Positions 16,575 through 26,386 of a stretch of 35,227 nt of DNA are shown here, piece after piece (position 1 is the stretch's first letter; every line of letters starts with the position of its first letter). The stretch is from Pseudomonadota bacterium (lineage in GTDB: Bacteria > Pseudomonadota > Gammaproteobacteria > Burkholderiales > Rhodocyclaceae): the NCBI GenBank assembly GCA_018241665.1, contig JAFEDK010000018.1, positions 1-35,227 of the forward strand, written 5' to 3'. The position numbers and the translations under genes are program-made. The notes below the pieces were generated by a model. The model did no database searches. It had not been told where the DNA came from and saw only the letters and a program-made list of their open reading frames with translations.

Positions 16575-17151
16575 GGCGCTACCTGGCTCCTCAAGCCTTG
16601 TTTTCAGATTGACGGACATTGGCCGTGTTGGCTGCGCCCGATCAGCGATATCTGCAGTGCCGCCCTGGTCAGTCGCGGCGGAGCCGGAAGGTTAGCACGT
16701 CAAGCCGTCGGATCGGGACGGCGGGAGTCGATTTCATGAAATGAATCCGGTCGATGGAAAGGCCCAGGAATGAATAAGGCCGGGCCGGGTATTCATTCGC
16801 GGGGACCATGATTGCCAGCCATCGGCGCCGAAATGAAAGCGCGAAATTGACGCCCTACGCCTTGAGCCGGTTGACCAGGGACCGCTCCAGCATGCACATT
16901 TGTCATGTCCATCGGCCGGAGCGTGGCGGCAGCCGTTGATCTGCGTAATGGACAAGGCTTTTCCGCAATGCACCAGCCGGTGAGAATTATTTAACGACGG
17001 ACGCCATTGATGCCGGGAATCGGCACGGCGCCCTTTGACGTCGATCAAACGGCAGGGGTTTGGCGGACATCTGAAATCCTGGGAGGCGAAATGGCGCAAC
17101 CTGCAGTGTCTTTCGCTTTTTTTCATTATTGGGGCTGCGTGGGTCTGATCG
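16575..17151. other. Divergent intergenic region, no gene supported
   Basis: About 580 bp between RR-A (minus) and the globin-coupled HD-GYP gene (plus). The open frames here, including one of 130 codons on the minus strand at 16734-17126, have no recognisable domain or ribosome site and atypical composition (many Arg, Ser, Cys). A perfect 12-bp palindrome ATTTCATGAAAT lies at 16731-16742. The last 60 bp before 17152 contain a T-rich run, which may be part of a rightward promoter, but no clear -35/-10 pair was found. Confidence 0.5.
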
Positions 17152-18273
17152 ATGCAAATGAAGTTGAATCAGTGGTTCGAACTCCTTTCGGTCGATGAAA
17201 GCGTTGCGGACGTCCTTCGGGAATTTCTTCCCCTCATCGAAACGCACATCGACCAGATTCTGGATGTGCTTTACGCACGTTTGCGCGCCTGTTCGGCGTC
17301 GGCACCCGCCTTCCGCAGCGAGGAGGCGCTTGTCCGGGCCCGCCGAAGCCAGAAGGAACACTGGCTGAAGCACGTCTTTGCCGGCAACTTCGACGACAAC
17401 TACCTGGAGGCCGCCCGGCGGATAGGCCGTACCCATCACCAGTTGGGTGTCGATCTGCGGCTTTACATGGGGGCCTATGCGATCGTCCTCAACGAGCTGA
17501 CCCGCATCGTCGAGGAGGTCATTCCCGGCGGCAAGGATGCACGGCTGCGCTACCTGGAAGCCGTGACCAATGTGGTTTTCACGGACATGGGACTTGCCAC
17601 TTATGTCTACTACGACACCATGCTGTCCCACGTGGAGGAGATGGCCCACCAGCTGAACATGAGCCTGGCGCGTGCCGGCGAGTACCGGGACAACGAAACC
17701 GGCGAACATATCGTCCGCATGAGCCGCATGTGCGAGGCCGTTGCGCTGTCCTATGGCAAGGATGCCCGCTGGGCGGAAATGCTGCGGGTGGCAAGCCCGC
17801 TGCACGACGTGGGCAAGATCGGCGTGCCCGACAGCATCCTGCTGAAGCCGGGCCGCCTGACTTCCGACGAACTGGTCGTGATGCGCCAGCATCCGGAAAT
17901 TGGCGGGGACATCATTCCCGAGCATCCGGCCGAGGTGATCGGGATGGCCCGCCGGATTGCCCTGACGCACCATGAAAAATGGGATGGCACGGGCTATCCC
18001 GTCGGCTTGCGGGGCGGCGAGATTCCCCTTGAAGGGCGGATCGCCGCGATCTGCGATGTTTACGATGCGCTGATCTCCAGGCGCCCCTACAAGCCGGCCT
18101 GGTCCACCGAGGAAGCCCTTGGGCACATCCTGGCCAACAGCGGCACGCATTTCGATCCGGACGTGGTGCGCAGCTTCCTGGCCTGTTTGCCACGCATCGA
18201 TGAAATCCAGCGCCTGTACGCCGACACGGAAGGGGCCGCCACCCGGCCCGAGACGGGATCCGTCTGCTGTTGA
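17152..18273 (+). CDS. Globin-coupled HD-GYP phosphodiesterase (haem oxygen sensor)
   Basis: A 373-residue cytoplasmic sensor-effector. Residues ~8-155 are a protoglobin/globin-coupled-sensor domain. 'IGRTHHQLGVDLRLYMGAY' (91-109) fits the proximal-haem pattern H-x3-G-[VL] with His95 as probable iron ligand. A short helix (~157-175) links it to the HD-GYP domain: 'NETGEHIVRMSRM', catalytic His218-Asp219 in 'LHDVGKIGVPDSIL', 'MRQHPEIGGDII', 'HHEKWDGTGYPVGL' (273-286) and 'DVYDALISRRPYK'. All expected motifs are intact, so it should hydrolyse cyclic-di-GMP in response to O2, CO or NO. Globin sensors are more often fused to GGDEF or methyl-accepting domains. The start is either ATG 17152 or 17158, both with weak ribosome sites. 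It is divergent from the phosphorelay block. Confidence 0.92.
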   Translation: MQMKLNQWFELLSVDESVADVLREFLPLIETHIDQILDVLYARLRACSASAPAFRSEEALVRARRSQKEHWLKHVFAGNFDDNYLEAARRIGRTHHQLGVDLRLYMGAYAIVLNELTRIVEEVIPGGKDARLRYLEAVTNVVFTDMGLATYVYYDTMLSHVEEMAHQLNMSLARAGEYRDNETGEHIVRMSRMCEAVALSYGKDARWAEMLRVASPLHDVGKIGVPDSILLKPGRLTSDELVVMRQHPEIGGDIIPEHPAEVIGMARRIALTHHEKWDGTGYPVGLRGGEIPLEGRIAAICDVYDALISRRPYKPAWSTEEALGHILANSGTHFDPDVVRSFLACLPRIDEIQRLYADTEGAATRPETGSVCC

Positions 18274-18290
18274 CTCCGGCCGGGCCGGAG
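18274..18290. terminator. GC-rich inverted repeat after the globin-HD-GYP gene
   Basis: CTCCGGCC-G-GGCCGGAG begins directly after the stop codon. It could end or stabilise the transcript, but no T-tract follows (TAGCTTCC), so intrinsic termination is uncertain. Confidence 0.4.
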
Positions 18291-18408
18291 TAGCTTCCAC
18301 CGGCCGGATGGAGAATAGCCGCCGCATATCGTCATAATCAGGCAAAGCAAATGGTGTCTCCATGGGCCGCTGCTAAGCTGACTATCAGGCGGAACTTGTC
18401 CGTTGTAG

Positions 18409-20643
<2,235 letters not shown>

Positions 20644-20662
20644 GTCAGTGCTGCATTGGAGG

Positions 20663-20699
20663 TGGGGGAATGGCCAAGTCTGGCAATTCCCCCATTTTT
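20663..20699 (+). terminator. Rho-independent terminator of katG
   Basis: TGGGGGAAT (20663-20671) pairs with ATTCCCCCA (20686-20694). The stem continues inside as GCCA-AGTC-TGGC with one mismatch, and TTTTTC follows. This is a strong intrinsic terminator 19 bp past the katG stop. It also separates katG from the convergent PEP-CTERM gene, whose stop is at 20701. Confidence 0.9.
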
Positions 20700-20700
20700 C

Positions 20701-21867
20701 TTATTGCCGTCTTTTCCGGATACTGGCAAATGTGGCGAGGCCCAAGGCGGCCAAGGTCATTGTGCCGGGTTCGGGCACCGTGTTGGTCCCGGGGACGGAT
20801 GGTGCGACAGGGGCAGAAACGGGTGTCGCAAACACGATATTGAACTGGGGATCGAGGCTGACACCTTGGTCAATAATCCCGATGGTGTAGAAACCCGGTC
20901 CCAGGTAGCTGCTGATGTTGTTTTCCCAGTTGTTGCTGCTGTCCGCGACAACGTGGATCAGATTCGCCAGTGAATTCGGATTGCATTGGGTGCCATCGCA
21001 CAATTCGAATCCATAGCTCGGTGGCGCTGCCAATATGCCTGCATCGGGAACACCGACAAAGGCCTGGAAGTTGCCCCCATTCCAATGGAAGGTGTAATAG
21101 GAGCTGCCAGGATAATTACCACCGATCTGCCCGGAAATGGAACCTGTGGCAGAAGTCAGCCCCAGGGGATTGGAGGCTGTCCCTCCCTGCATCCCGTTCT
21201 GGTTGCTGGCGGCCGTGTTGATGATGCTGAAGTTGGAAAAGGTTGTCGTGACGGGGACATTCATATTCGGGGTGCCATAGGACGTTAGATCGAAGCCCAA
21301 CGGAGCCGCGACATTCGACCCATACAAGGTGAGGGCATTCACGAATCCGCCGCCACCCTCGGAAAACGCCGCACTCAAGACATTGCCGGAGCGTGTGATC
21401 TGCATGACGACGGGACTGTCTGGATTGCTGGTGGTATAGGCCTCGGTGTGCACATTTCCGAACCCGTAGCCGTAGTCGGAGTAGCGGGATCCGGCTACTC
21501 CGGCCCAGTTGTTGAGGCCAACGCCGGCATACCCTCCAGGGAAGTCGGCATAGAACCCGGCTCCCGCGAATGCGCTTGTCGTTGCCGTGACCGTCGCCGT
21601 GAAGTCTCCGCTGGTTGGCAGCCAGATCGTGTTATGAGTGCTCTCGTAATTGGGTAGATTGGGATTGCCGACGATGGTGAGATTGTTCGTGGACGAGATG
21701 ACGGTAAACCCGGGCAGCGTTTGTCCATCTACCCAGGCGCTTGGTCCCTGGTAGCCGGGGGTCAGTGCGGTCAGGTTGATAGGTGCGGCGTCAGCACGGG
21801 CATTCGTACCATAGCCGGAGATTGCAAGCAGGATGGCCGAAGCGAGGCCAAGTTGTTTGATAGCCAC
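20701..21867 (-). CDS. PEP-CTERM sorting-domain secreted protein
   Basis: A 388-residue exported protein. From GTG 21867 (GGGAG site 6 bases upstream) it has a signal peptide, 'IKQLGLASAILLAISGYG', cleaved near 'NARA-DA'. The body is rich in Gly, Asn, Ser and Thr with predicted beta structure and only two cysteines ('ELCDGTQC'). The last ~25 residues are a PEP-CTERM tripartite signal: 'VPEPGT', a hydrophobic helix 'MTLAALGLATFAS' and basic 'RKRRQ'. Exosortase (EpsH/XrtA) recognises this signal in EPS- and floc-forming bacteria. No exosortase is in the window. The open frame continues 30 codons upstream, but that extension is not signal-like. The function of the body is unknown. Confidence 0.9.
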   Translation of the reverse strand: MAIKQLGLASAILLAISGYGTNARADAAPINLTALTPGYQGPSAWVDGQTLPGFTVISSTNNLTIVGNPNLPNYESTHNTIWLPTSGDFTATVTATTSAFAGAGFYADFPGGYAGVGLNNWAGVAGSRYSDYGYGFGNVHTEAYTTSNPDSPVVMQITRSGNVLSAAFSEGGGGFVNALTLYGSNVAAPLGFDLTSYGTPNMNVPVTTTFSNFSIINTAASNQNGMQGGTASNPLGLTSATGSISGQIGGNYPGSSYYTFHWNGGNFQAFVGVPDAGILAAPPSYGFELCDGTQCNPNSLANLIHVVADSSNNWENNISSYLGPGFYTIGIIDQGVSLDPQFNIVFATPVSAPVAPSVPGTNTVPEPGTMTLAALGLATFASIRKRRQ

Positions 21868-22271
21868 AGAAGACTCCCTGAGTCGTTTTCCCGCGAGTCG
21901 TGACAATGATGCGCAAGGGCGTCCCAAGGGGGCGGGAGGCAATGCTTTAGGATTCACATGCCCTACGCCATCTATACGTACGACGACTGTTGTGGATATT
22001 TTGAATGGTTAGCCTCCGTATCCCAATATGAATACTGGACGTGCAAATTGAATATTCAAGGCGAAGAATAATAAAGTTTGTTTCTTGTGTACTGCATGGA
22101 CTCGATGGCCACACGCCATCTGCCTCATGTGGCGATTGGTCACGCTGGCGCCTATGGTGATTTATGGCCGGACAACAAGGCGCATCGCCGTTGCCGGTCA
22201 ATCCCGCCCGCGCCCGGCCTCATCGGCAGCAGGCAGAACACCAACCTGTTCTACGCTGCAAGGAGATCCCC
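21868..22271. other. Divergent intergenic region with AT-rich core
   Basis: About 400 bp between the PEP-CTERM gene (minus) and the FMN reductase gene (plus). The stretch 21960-22085 is distinctly AT-rich compared with its surroundings and holds the perfect palindrome TTGAATATTCAA (22048-22059), with an imperfect one, CCAATATGAATACTGG, at 22023-22038. It probably contains the promoters of both genes. No coding sequence is supported. Confidence 0.5.
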
Positions 22272-22844
22272 ATGAGCACGTACAAGGTCGGCTATTTTGT
22301 CGGCAGTCTGTCGAGCACCTCGATCAACCGGCTGCTGGCCAAGGCCTTGGCGCGTCTGGCGCCGCCGGAGCTGGAGCTGACCGAGATCCCGATCCGCGAG
22401 CTGCCGCTGTACAGCCAGGACTACGATGCGGATTTTCCGCCGGTTGCCTGCGGTTTCAAGAAAGCCATCACCGATTCCGACGCGATTCTCTTCGTGACGC
22501 CGGAATTCAACCGCTCGATTCCCGGTGGCCTGAAGAACGCCATCGACTGGGCGAGCCGGCCATGGGGCAACAATTCCTTCGCCCGCAAGCCCGCCGCGGT
22601 GATCGGCGCCTCGCCCGGCGCCATTGGCACGGCGGTGGCACAGCAGAGCCTGCGCGGGGTGCTGTGTTTCTGCAATGCACCACTGATGAACACCGTCGAG
22701 GCCTACATCCAGTTCAAGCCCGGCCTCATCACCGAAGACGGGCAGGTGACGGACCCGTCCACCGAACAGTTCCTGAGCAACTACATGAAGGAATTCCACG
22801 CCTTCATCGTGCGGGTGCTGACGGTACTGCCGCGAAGCAGTTGA
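22272..22844 (+). CDS. NADPH-dependent FMN reductase family protein
   Basis: A 190-residue flavodoxin-like oxidoreductase. 'GSLSSTSINRLLAKALA' near residue 10 is the FMN-phosphate loop. 'FVTPEFNRSIPGGLKNAIDWASR' near 76-98 is the family signature of NADPH-dependent FMN/quinone/azo reductases (ChrR, YieF type). 'GASPGAIGTAVAQQSLR' is the third conserved loop. It should reduce quinones, chromate or flavin in the cytoplasm; the true substrate is not readable. ATG 22272 has an AGGAGA site, and the upstream in-frame extension is unsupported. The gene stands alone and converges with the SnoaL-like gene 42 bp away. Confidence 0.92.
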   Translation: MSTYKVGYFVGSLSSTSINRLLAKALARLAPPELELTEIPIRELPLYSQDYDADFPPVACGFKKAITDSDAILFVTPEFNRSIPGGLKNAIDWASRPWGNNSFARKPAAVIGASPGAIGTAVAQQSLRGVLCFCNAPLMNTVEAYIQFKPGLITEDGQVTDPSTEQFLSNYMKEFHAFIVRVLTVLPRSS

Positions 22845-22886
22845 ACCACGCGGTGTCGCCGGGCGGGGGGGCGTCGACGTCTGACC

Positions 22887-23312
22887 TCAGCCCGCCGCCA
22901 GGGCCTTCCGCAGCCAGCGCATGAGGCTGCCGATGACCGGCAGTTTCATGTACAACTCCTCGCCCGTATCCCAGTAGTCCCGGTGGTAATCAATCTTCCC
23001 ATCGCTGCCGAACTTGAGATGCGATGCACCGCGAATGACCTGCACCTCACCTCGTCCCCACAGGCGAGCACGGTAGGCAAATTCCCACATCAGCATGGCG
23101 CCGTGGGCGTCGCGCGTGTGTCCGGTGACGATGAAGCGCGGCTCATCCACTTGCTGGAACATGTGCGTGAAGATGTGCTGGATGGCCTCGGTGCCACGCA
23201 CCTCGTTGAACGGATCCTTGAAATAGGCATCGGCGCTGTAAAACTCGGCAAGACGCCCGACGTTTTCCGGCGTCAGCCCATGGTAGAGGGTGATCAGGCG
23301 GTCGAGATCCAT
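22887..23312 (-). CDS. SnoaL/NTF2-like protein
   Basis: A 141-residue single-domain protein with the cone-shaped NTF2-like fold (SnoaL-like family). 'LAEFYSADAYFKDPFNEVRGTEAIQHIFTHMF' and 'GKIDYHRDYWDTGEEL' are typical. 'HRDYWD' recalls the conserved C-terminal motif of limonene-epoxide-hydrolase and ketosteroid-isomerase relatives. No signal peptide is present, although the C-terminal 'PVIGSLMRWLRKAL' is amphipathic. It is the last gene of the eight-gene operon, with a one-base gap after the SDR stop (TGATATG). It may act on the SDR product; this is inference from position. Confidence 0.85.
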   Translation of the reverse strand: MDLDRLITLYHGLTPENVGRLAEFYSADAYFKDPFNEVRGTEAIQHIFTHMFQQVDEPRFIVTGHTRDAHGAMLMWEFAYRARLWGRGEVQVIRGASHLKFGSDGKIDYHRDYWDTGEELYMKLPVIGSLMRWLRKALAAG

Positions 23313-23313
23313 A

Positions 23314-24069
23314 TCAGGTTCCAGTGAGGCGGCGGATCAACGGGAAGTACCAGCGATAGGGCAGCAGCGACAGCAGCTTCAGCACGCGGGTGAAGCGCTT
23401 GGGGAAATGGATCTCGAAGTTCCCCGTCCGCAAGCCATCCATCGCGGCGTTGGCCGCCTGCTCGGGCGTCAGCAGTGCCGGCATGGTGAAATCGTTGCGG
23501 TCGGTCAGGCGAGTCTGCACGAAGCCGGGGTTGATCAGCCAGACGCCGATGCCTTGCGGCGCCAACTCAAGGTGCAAGCACTCGGCAAAATGGATCAGGG
23601 CGGCCTTGCCCGGTCCGTAGCACAGGGCCTTTGGCAAGCCGCGGTAGCCTGCCACGCTGGCCACGAAGGCGATCCCGCCACCGGCTTGCAGGGTGGGAAG
23701 CACGGTTGTGGCGAGGCGCATCGCGCCGTTGAAATTCACGGCGACCACCTGCTCGGCGCGCGCCAGATCGAAGTCGCTGGCGCGCATCGGCACATAGTCG
23801 CCGGCCAGGTACACCACCAGGTCGACACCGCCCCAGGCCGCCAGCAGCGCCCCATGCGCGCGGGCGAGGCTGGCCGCGTCGGTTGCGTCGCAGGGGAGTA
23901 GCAGGGCCGCATCGATGTCCAGCGCCCGCAACTTGTCCGCCGAACGTGCCGACAATGCCAGTCGTGCGCCGCGCCGGGCGAGTTCCCTGGCCATTGCAGC
24001 GCCGATGCCGCTCGAGGCGCCGACCAGCCAGACGCGTCGACCTTGCCAGTCCGAGATTGCCGGGTTCAT
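23314..24069 (-). CDS. Short-chain dehydrogenase/reductase (SDR)
   Basis: A 251-residue oxidoreductase. 'VWLVGASSGIGAAMA' (13-27) is the dinucleotide-binding G-x3-G-x-G, and 'LAGDYV' replaces the usual NNAG. Catalytic residues are Ser in 'VASVAG' and Tyr/Lys in 'CYGPGKAAL', and 'INPGFVQTRLT' follows. The C-terminal tail 'RVLKLLSLLPYRWYFPLIRRLTGT' is hydrophobic and basic, suggesting membrane association. ATG 24069 is preferred. A GTG at 24090, directly after the lipoprotein stop, is possible. SDRs are recurrent partners of Cfa/DUF1365 genes in light- or singlet-oxygen-induced clusters, where lipid substrates are suspected. Confidence 0.93.
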   Translation of the reverse strand: MNPAISDWQGRRVWLVGASSGIGAAMARELARRGARLALSARSADKLRALDIDAALLLPCDATDAASLARAHGALLAAWGGVDLVVYLAGDYVPMRASDFDLARAEQVVAVNFNGAMRLATTVLPTLQAGGGIAFVASVAGYRGLPKALCYGPGKAALIHFAECLHLELAPQGIGVWLINPGFVQTRLTDRNDFTMPALLTPEQAANAAMDGLRTGNFEIHFPKRFTRVLKLLSLLPYRWYFPLIRRLTGT

Positions 24070-24091
24070 CGCGATCTTCGCTCCCGTCACC

Positions 24092-24616
24092 TCAACGCTT
24101 GGCGAAGCTCAGCGTCACTTCGCCGAGCCTGAAGCCCCACTTCGACATGTAGGAGCGGTTGAGCATCACCTTGTCGTCCATCAGGAACATCCAGTCGTCG
24201 AAGTCGACGTGGTAAGTCTTGCCATCCACCGGCAGTGCCAGCACGTAGCGCCAGCGCAGTGCATTGCCGGCCACTTCGCCGACTGCCTCGCCGATCACGT
24301 CGTCGGCGGTGCCGCGATAGCTGCCGTCCGGCTGGCGCTTGAGCGTCCACACCCGCCGCGACGTCGTGCCGTCGGACCATTGGAAATGCTCGTCGAGAAC
24401 TCCGGTGTCGCCGTCCCAGCTGGCTTCGATGACGGCGTGGAAGCGCTTCTTTACCTCGCCAGAGCGCCCCTGGAAGACGCCCCAGGCGTCCAGGGTGCCA
24501 TTGAGGTAGTGCTGCAAATCGAGCGCCGGTTGTTCGGCCCGGTATTGCTCGACACCGTTTGATGCGCACGCGGTCAGGCCGACGGAGAGCAGGGCGGTAG
24601 TCAGCAGTTTCATCAT
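24092..24616 (-). CDS. DUF3833 family lipoprotein
   Basis: A 174-residue protein with a lipoprotein signal: 'MMKLLTTALLSVGLTAC', lipobox 'LTAC' and lipidated Cys17. The mature part has the repeated beta-strand pattern of DUF3833 ('YLNGTLDAWGVFQGRSGEV', 'DGTTSRRVWTLKRQPDGSYRGTADDVIGEA', 'FDDWMFLMDDKVMLNRSYMSKWGF'). It should be anchored in the inner or outer membrane facing the periplasm. It could be a lipid-binding barrel, but no function is established to my knowledge. Its ATG overlaps the transporter stop by four bases, so translation is coupled. Confidence 0.88.
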   Translation of the reverse strand: MMKLLTTALLSVGLTACASNGVEQYRAEQPALDLQHYLNGTLDAWGVFQGRSGEVKKRFHAVIEASWDGDTGVLDEHFQWSDGTTSRRVWTLKRQPDGSYRGTADDVIGEAVGEVAGNALRWRYVLALPVDGKTYHVDFDDWMFLMDDKVMLNRSYMSKWGFRLGEVTLSFAKR

Positions 24617-25833
24617 CGGATCTCCAGTGAGTCGCGCCAGCGCCAGAGCAAGCTGGCGGCCAGCAACTTGAAGCCGAGTGGCAGCAGGGCGTAAGCAAAG
24701 CTCAGCGCCCCCAGTCCATCTGAGCTACCCGGCCGATAATCGAGCACAGCCAGCAGTGGCAAGGCCAGACCGGCGGCCAGCGCGAGGTTGAGTTTGGCGA
24801 TCAGGTTCCACAGCCCGAAACAGGCGCCGGCCTGTCCCTGGCGCTCGCCCAGATCGGCGGCAATGGCGGCCGGCAGGGCCAGGTCGGCTCCCAGTGCCAG
24901 GCCGGATGCGAGGCAGATCACAGTGAAGGCCGCGATGTCTCCGGTGCCAAGTAACGCTGTACCGGCAAAGGCGCCCATGGCTACGACCATGGACAGACCC
25001 CACGCCCTTACTCGTCCGCAGCGGGCGGCCAACCTGACCCACAGAGGCAAGGAGGCGGCCCCGGCGACGAAATAGAGCGCAAGCAATGGACCGCTCGCTT
25101 TGGCGGCGCCCAGCACGTCGGCAACGAAGAACAGGAACAGCGTTGCGGGCAGCGCCGCGGCAATGCCGTTGACGATGAAGACGCCAAGCAGACGGCGGAA
25201 GGCCAGCTCGCCAAGGACGCGCCTCATGCTCTCGCCCAGTGAGGCGCCCGAGTTGGCGTTGCGCATCCCAACCCCAACTCGGGAAAAGGTTGTGGCGGCG
25301 GCAAGGAGCAACAAGGGGGGCAGGATCCAGGACAGACGTTCAGTACCGACGCTCACGTCGTTCGCCAGCAGCCCCGGCAGAGCGGCTGCGAGCATCACGC
25401 CGACCAGGCCGAAGCCCTCCCGCGCCGCCGTCAGCCGCGTTCGCAGCGCCGAATCTCCACCTAGCGCCGCCCCCCAGGCCTGGTAGGCCACCGAGGCGGC
25501 GGAGAAGCCCAGATAAGTCAGCCCCAGCGAACCGAGCAACCACAGGGCGGGTGAGGAGGGTTGTGGATTGAGCAAGGCGACAAAGCCGAGCGTGAAGGGC
25601 AGCAAGGCAAATGCCAGCATGCGGCGGCGTGGCCAGCGGTCGGCCAGCCAGCCCAGCCATGGGTCGACAAGGGCGTCGAGCAGGCGTGCCCCGAGCAGGA
25701 TGGCGCCAAGCAGCGCCAGATCCAAGCCGGTCGTCTCGACGTAATAACGGGGCACATGCACGTAGATTGGCAGCGCGGCGAACGCCAGGGGGAGACCGAG
25801 TGCCCCATAAGCCAACACCGCGCCGTTCGACAT
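24613..25833 (-). CDS. MFS transporter, GPH-like
   Basis: A 406-residue inner-membrane protein with about 12 hydrophobic helices. 'LLDALVDPWLGWLADRWPRRR' near 51-71 matches the D-x2-x-DP-x-x-G-x-x-x-D-R signature of the glycoside-pentoside-hexuronide/LtaA-like MFS branch. Related 'MFS' genes occur beside Cfa, DUF1365 and DUF3833 genes in other proteobacteria. A role in moving a lipid or lipid precursor is plausible but inferred. One base separates it from the chalcone-isomerase-like stop, and it overlaps the lipoprotein start by four bases. Confidence 0.9.
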   Translation of the reverse strand: MSNGAVLAYGALGLPLAFAALPIYVHVPRYYVETTGLDLALLGAILLGARLLDALVDPWLGWLADRWPRRRMLAFALLPFTLGFVALLNPQPSSPALWLLGSLGLTYLGFSAASVAYQAWGAALGGDSALRTRLTAAREGFGLVGVMLAAALPGLLANDVSVGTERLSWILPPLLLLAAATTFSRVGVGMRNANSGASLGESMRRVLGELAFRRLLGVFIVNGIAAALPATLFLFFVADVLGAAKASGPLLALYFVAGAASLPLWVRLAARCGRVRAWGLSMVVAMGAFAGTALLGTGDIAAFTVICLASGLALGADLALPAAIAADLGERQGQAGACFGLWNLIAKLNLALAAGLALPLLAVLDYRPGSSDGLGALSFAYALLPLGFKLLAASLLWRWRDSLEIR

Positions 25834-25834
25834 C

Positions 25835-26386
25835 TCAACTTTCCTTGCGTTGGAGCAGGGCGGCGCGCAGATCCGGGGCGCTTGTCCGTGCGTCGAGCCA
25901 GATGGCGAAGAAAGCTTCGGCGAAGCCCGGCGCGCTCATGGTGCCGAGCAGGCGATCCTCCTGATAGAAGCGGGCCCCGTCGGCGCTGTAAAGACCGAGC
26001 AAATGATCACCAGGCTTAACGTCGGGGAAGATGTGCTGCAGCTGTTCGCCCCAGCGTTTCAGCTGGGTTTCGTTGCTGACGAAGCGGCGCATCTCCTTGA
26101 TGCTGGCTTCAGCGATGGCCTTGCCTTCGATGTTGCGCTTGTAGTCAAGGCGCAGGGCGAGTGGTGGGCGCTGCGGGTCGTCACCGGCCCACAGGGTGGC
26201 TTCGTAAACCAGGAAGCCAAAACGGCGGTATTCACCGCTGCCCCAGCGCTTCAGGCCGGCCAGGGCTTCGACCTTGGCTCGGGCTGCCGGGAATACGCCA
26301 AGCAACGGGCTCGCCGCCAGCGCGAGCAGCAGCCGACGGCGCCGCGCGTCGCGATCAGCGGTGGGCGAGCTCGAACTGGACGACAT
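25835..26386 (-). CDS. Chalcone-isomerase-like domain protein, exported
   Basis: A 183-residue protein. The N terminus 'RDARRRRLLLALAASPLLGVFPAARA' is a signal peptide with an arginine cluster, possibly Tat-type, though the strict twin-arginine motif is incomplete. The mature domain ('YRRFGFLVYEATLWA', 'LALRLDYKRNIEGKAIAEASIKEMRRF', 'GDHLLGLYSADGARFYQEDRLLGTM', 'AFFAIWLDART') fits the bacterial chalcone-isomerase-like family, related in plants to fatty-acid-binding FAP proteins. Binding of a fatty acid or lipid in the periplasm fits the operon. The start overlaps the Cfa-like gene by 32 bases and no Shine-Dalgarno is obvious, so translation probably depends on coupling. Confidence 0.83.
   Translation of the reverse strand: MSSSSSSPTADRDARRRRLLLALAASPLLGVFPAARAKVEALAGLKRWGSGEYRRFGFLVYEATLWAGDDPQRPPLALRLDYKRNIEGKAIAEASIKEMRRFVSNETQLKRWGEQLQHIFPDVKPGDHLLGLYSADGARFYQEDRLLGTMSAPGFAEAFFAIWLDARTSAPDLRAALLQRKES

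Noticed and set aside
16734-17126. A 130-codon minus-strand frame in the RR-A/globin-HD-GYP gap
   Set aside because: No ribosome site or domain, Cys/Arg/Ser-rich composition, and it would sit in the divergent promoter region.
21913-21927. A near match to a sigma-54 promoter (TTGGGACGCCCTTGC on the minus strand) 46 bp before the PEP-CTERM start
   Set aside because: The GG-GC distance is 9 instead of the required 10 and the -24 box is imperfect. Some PEP-CTERM genes do use sigma-54, but this match is not good enough to call.
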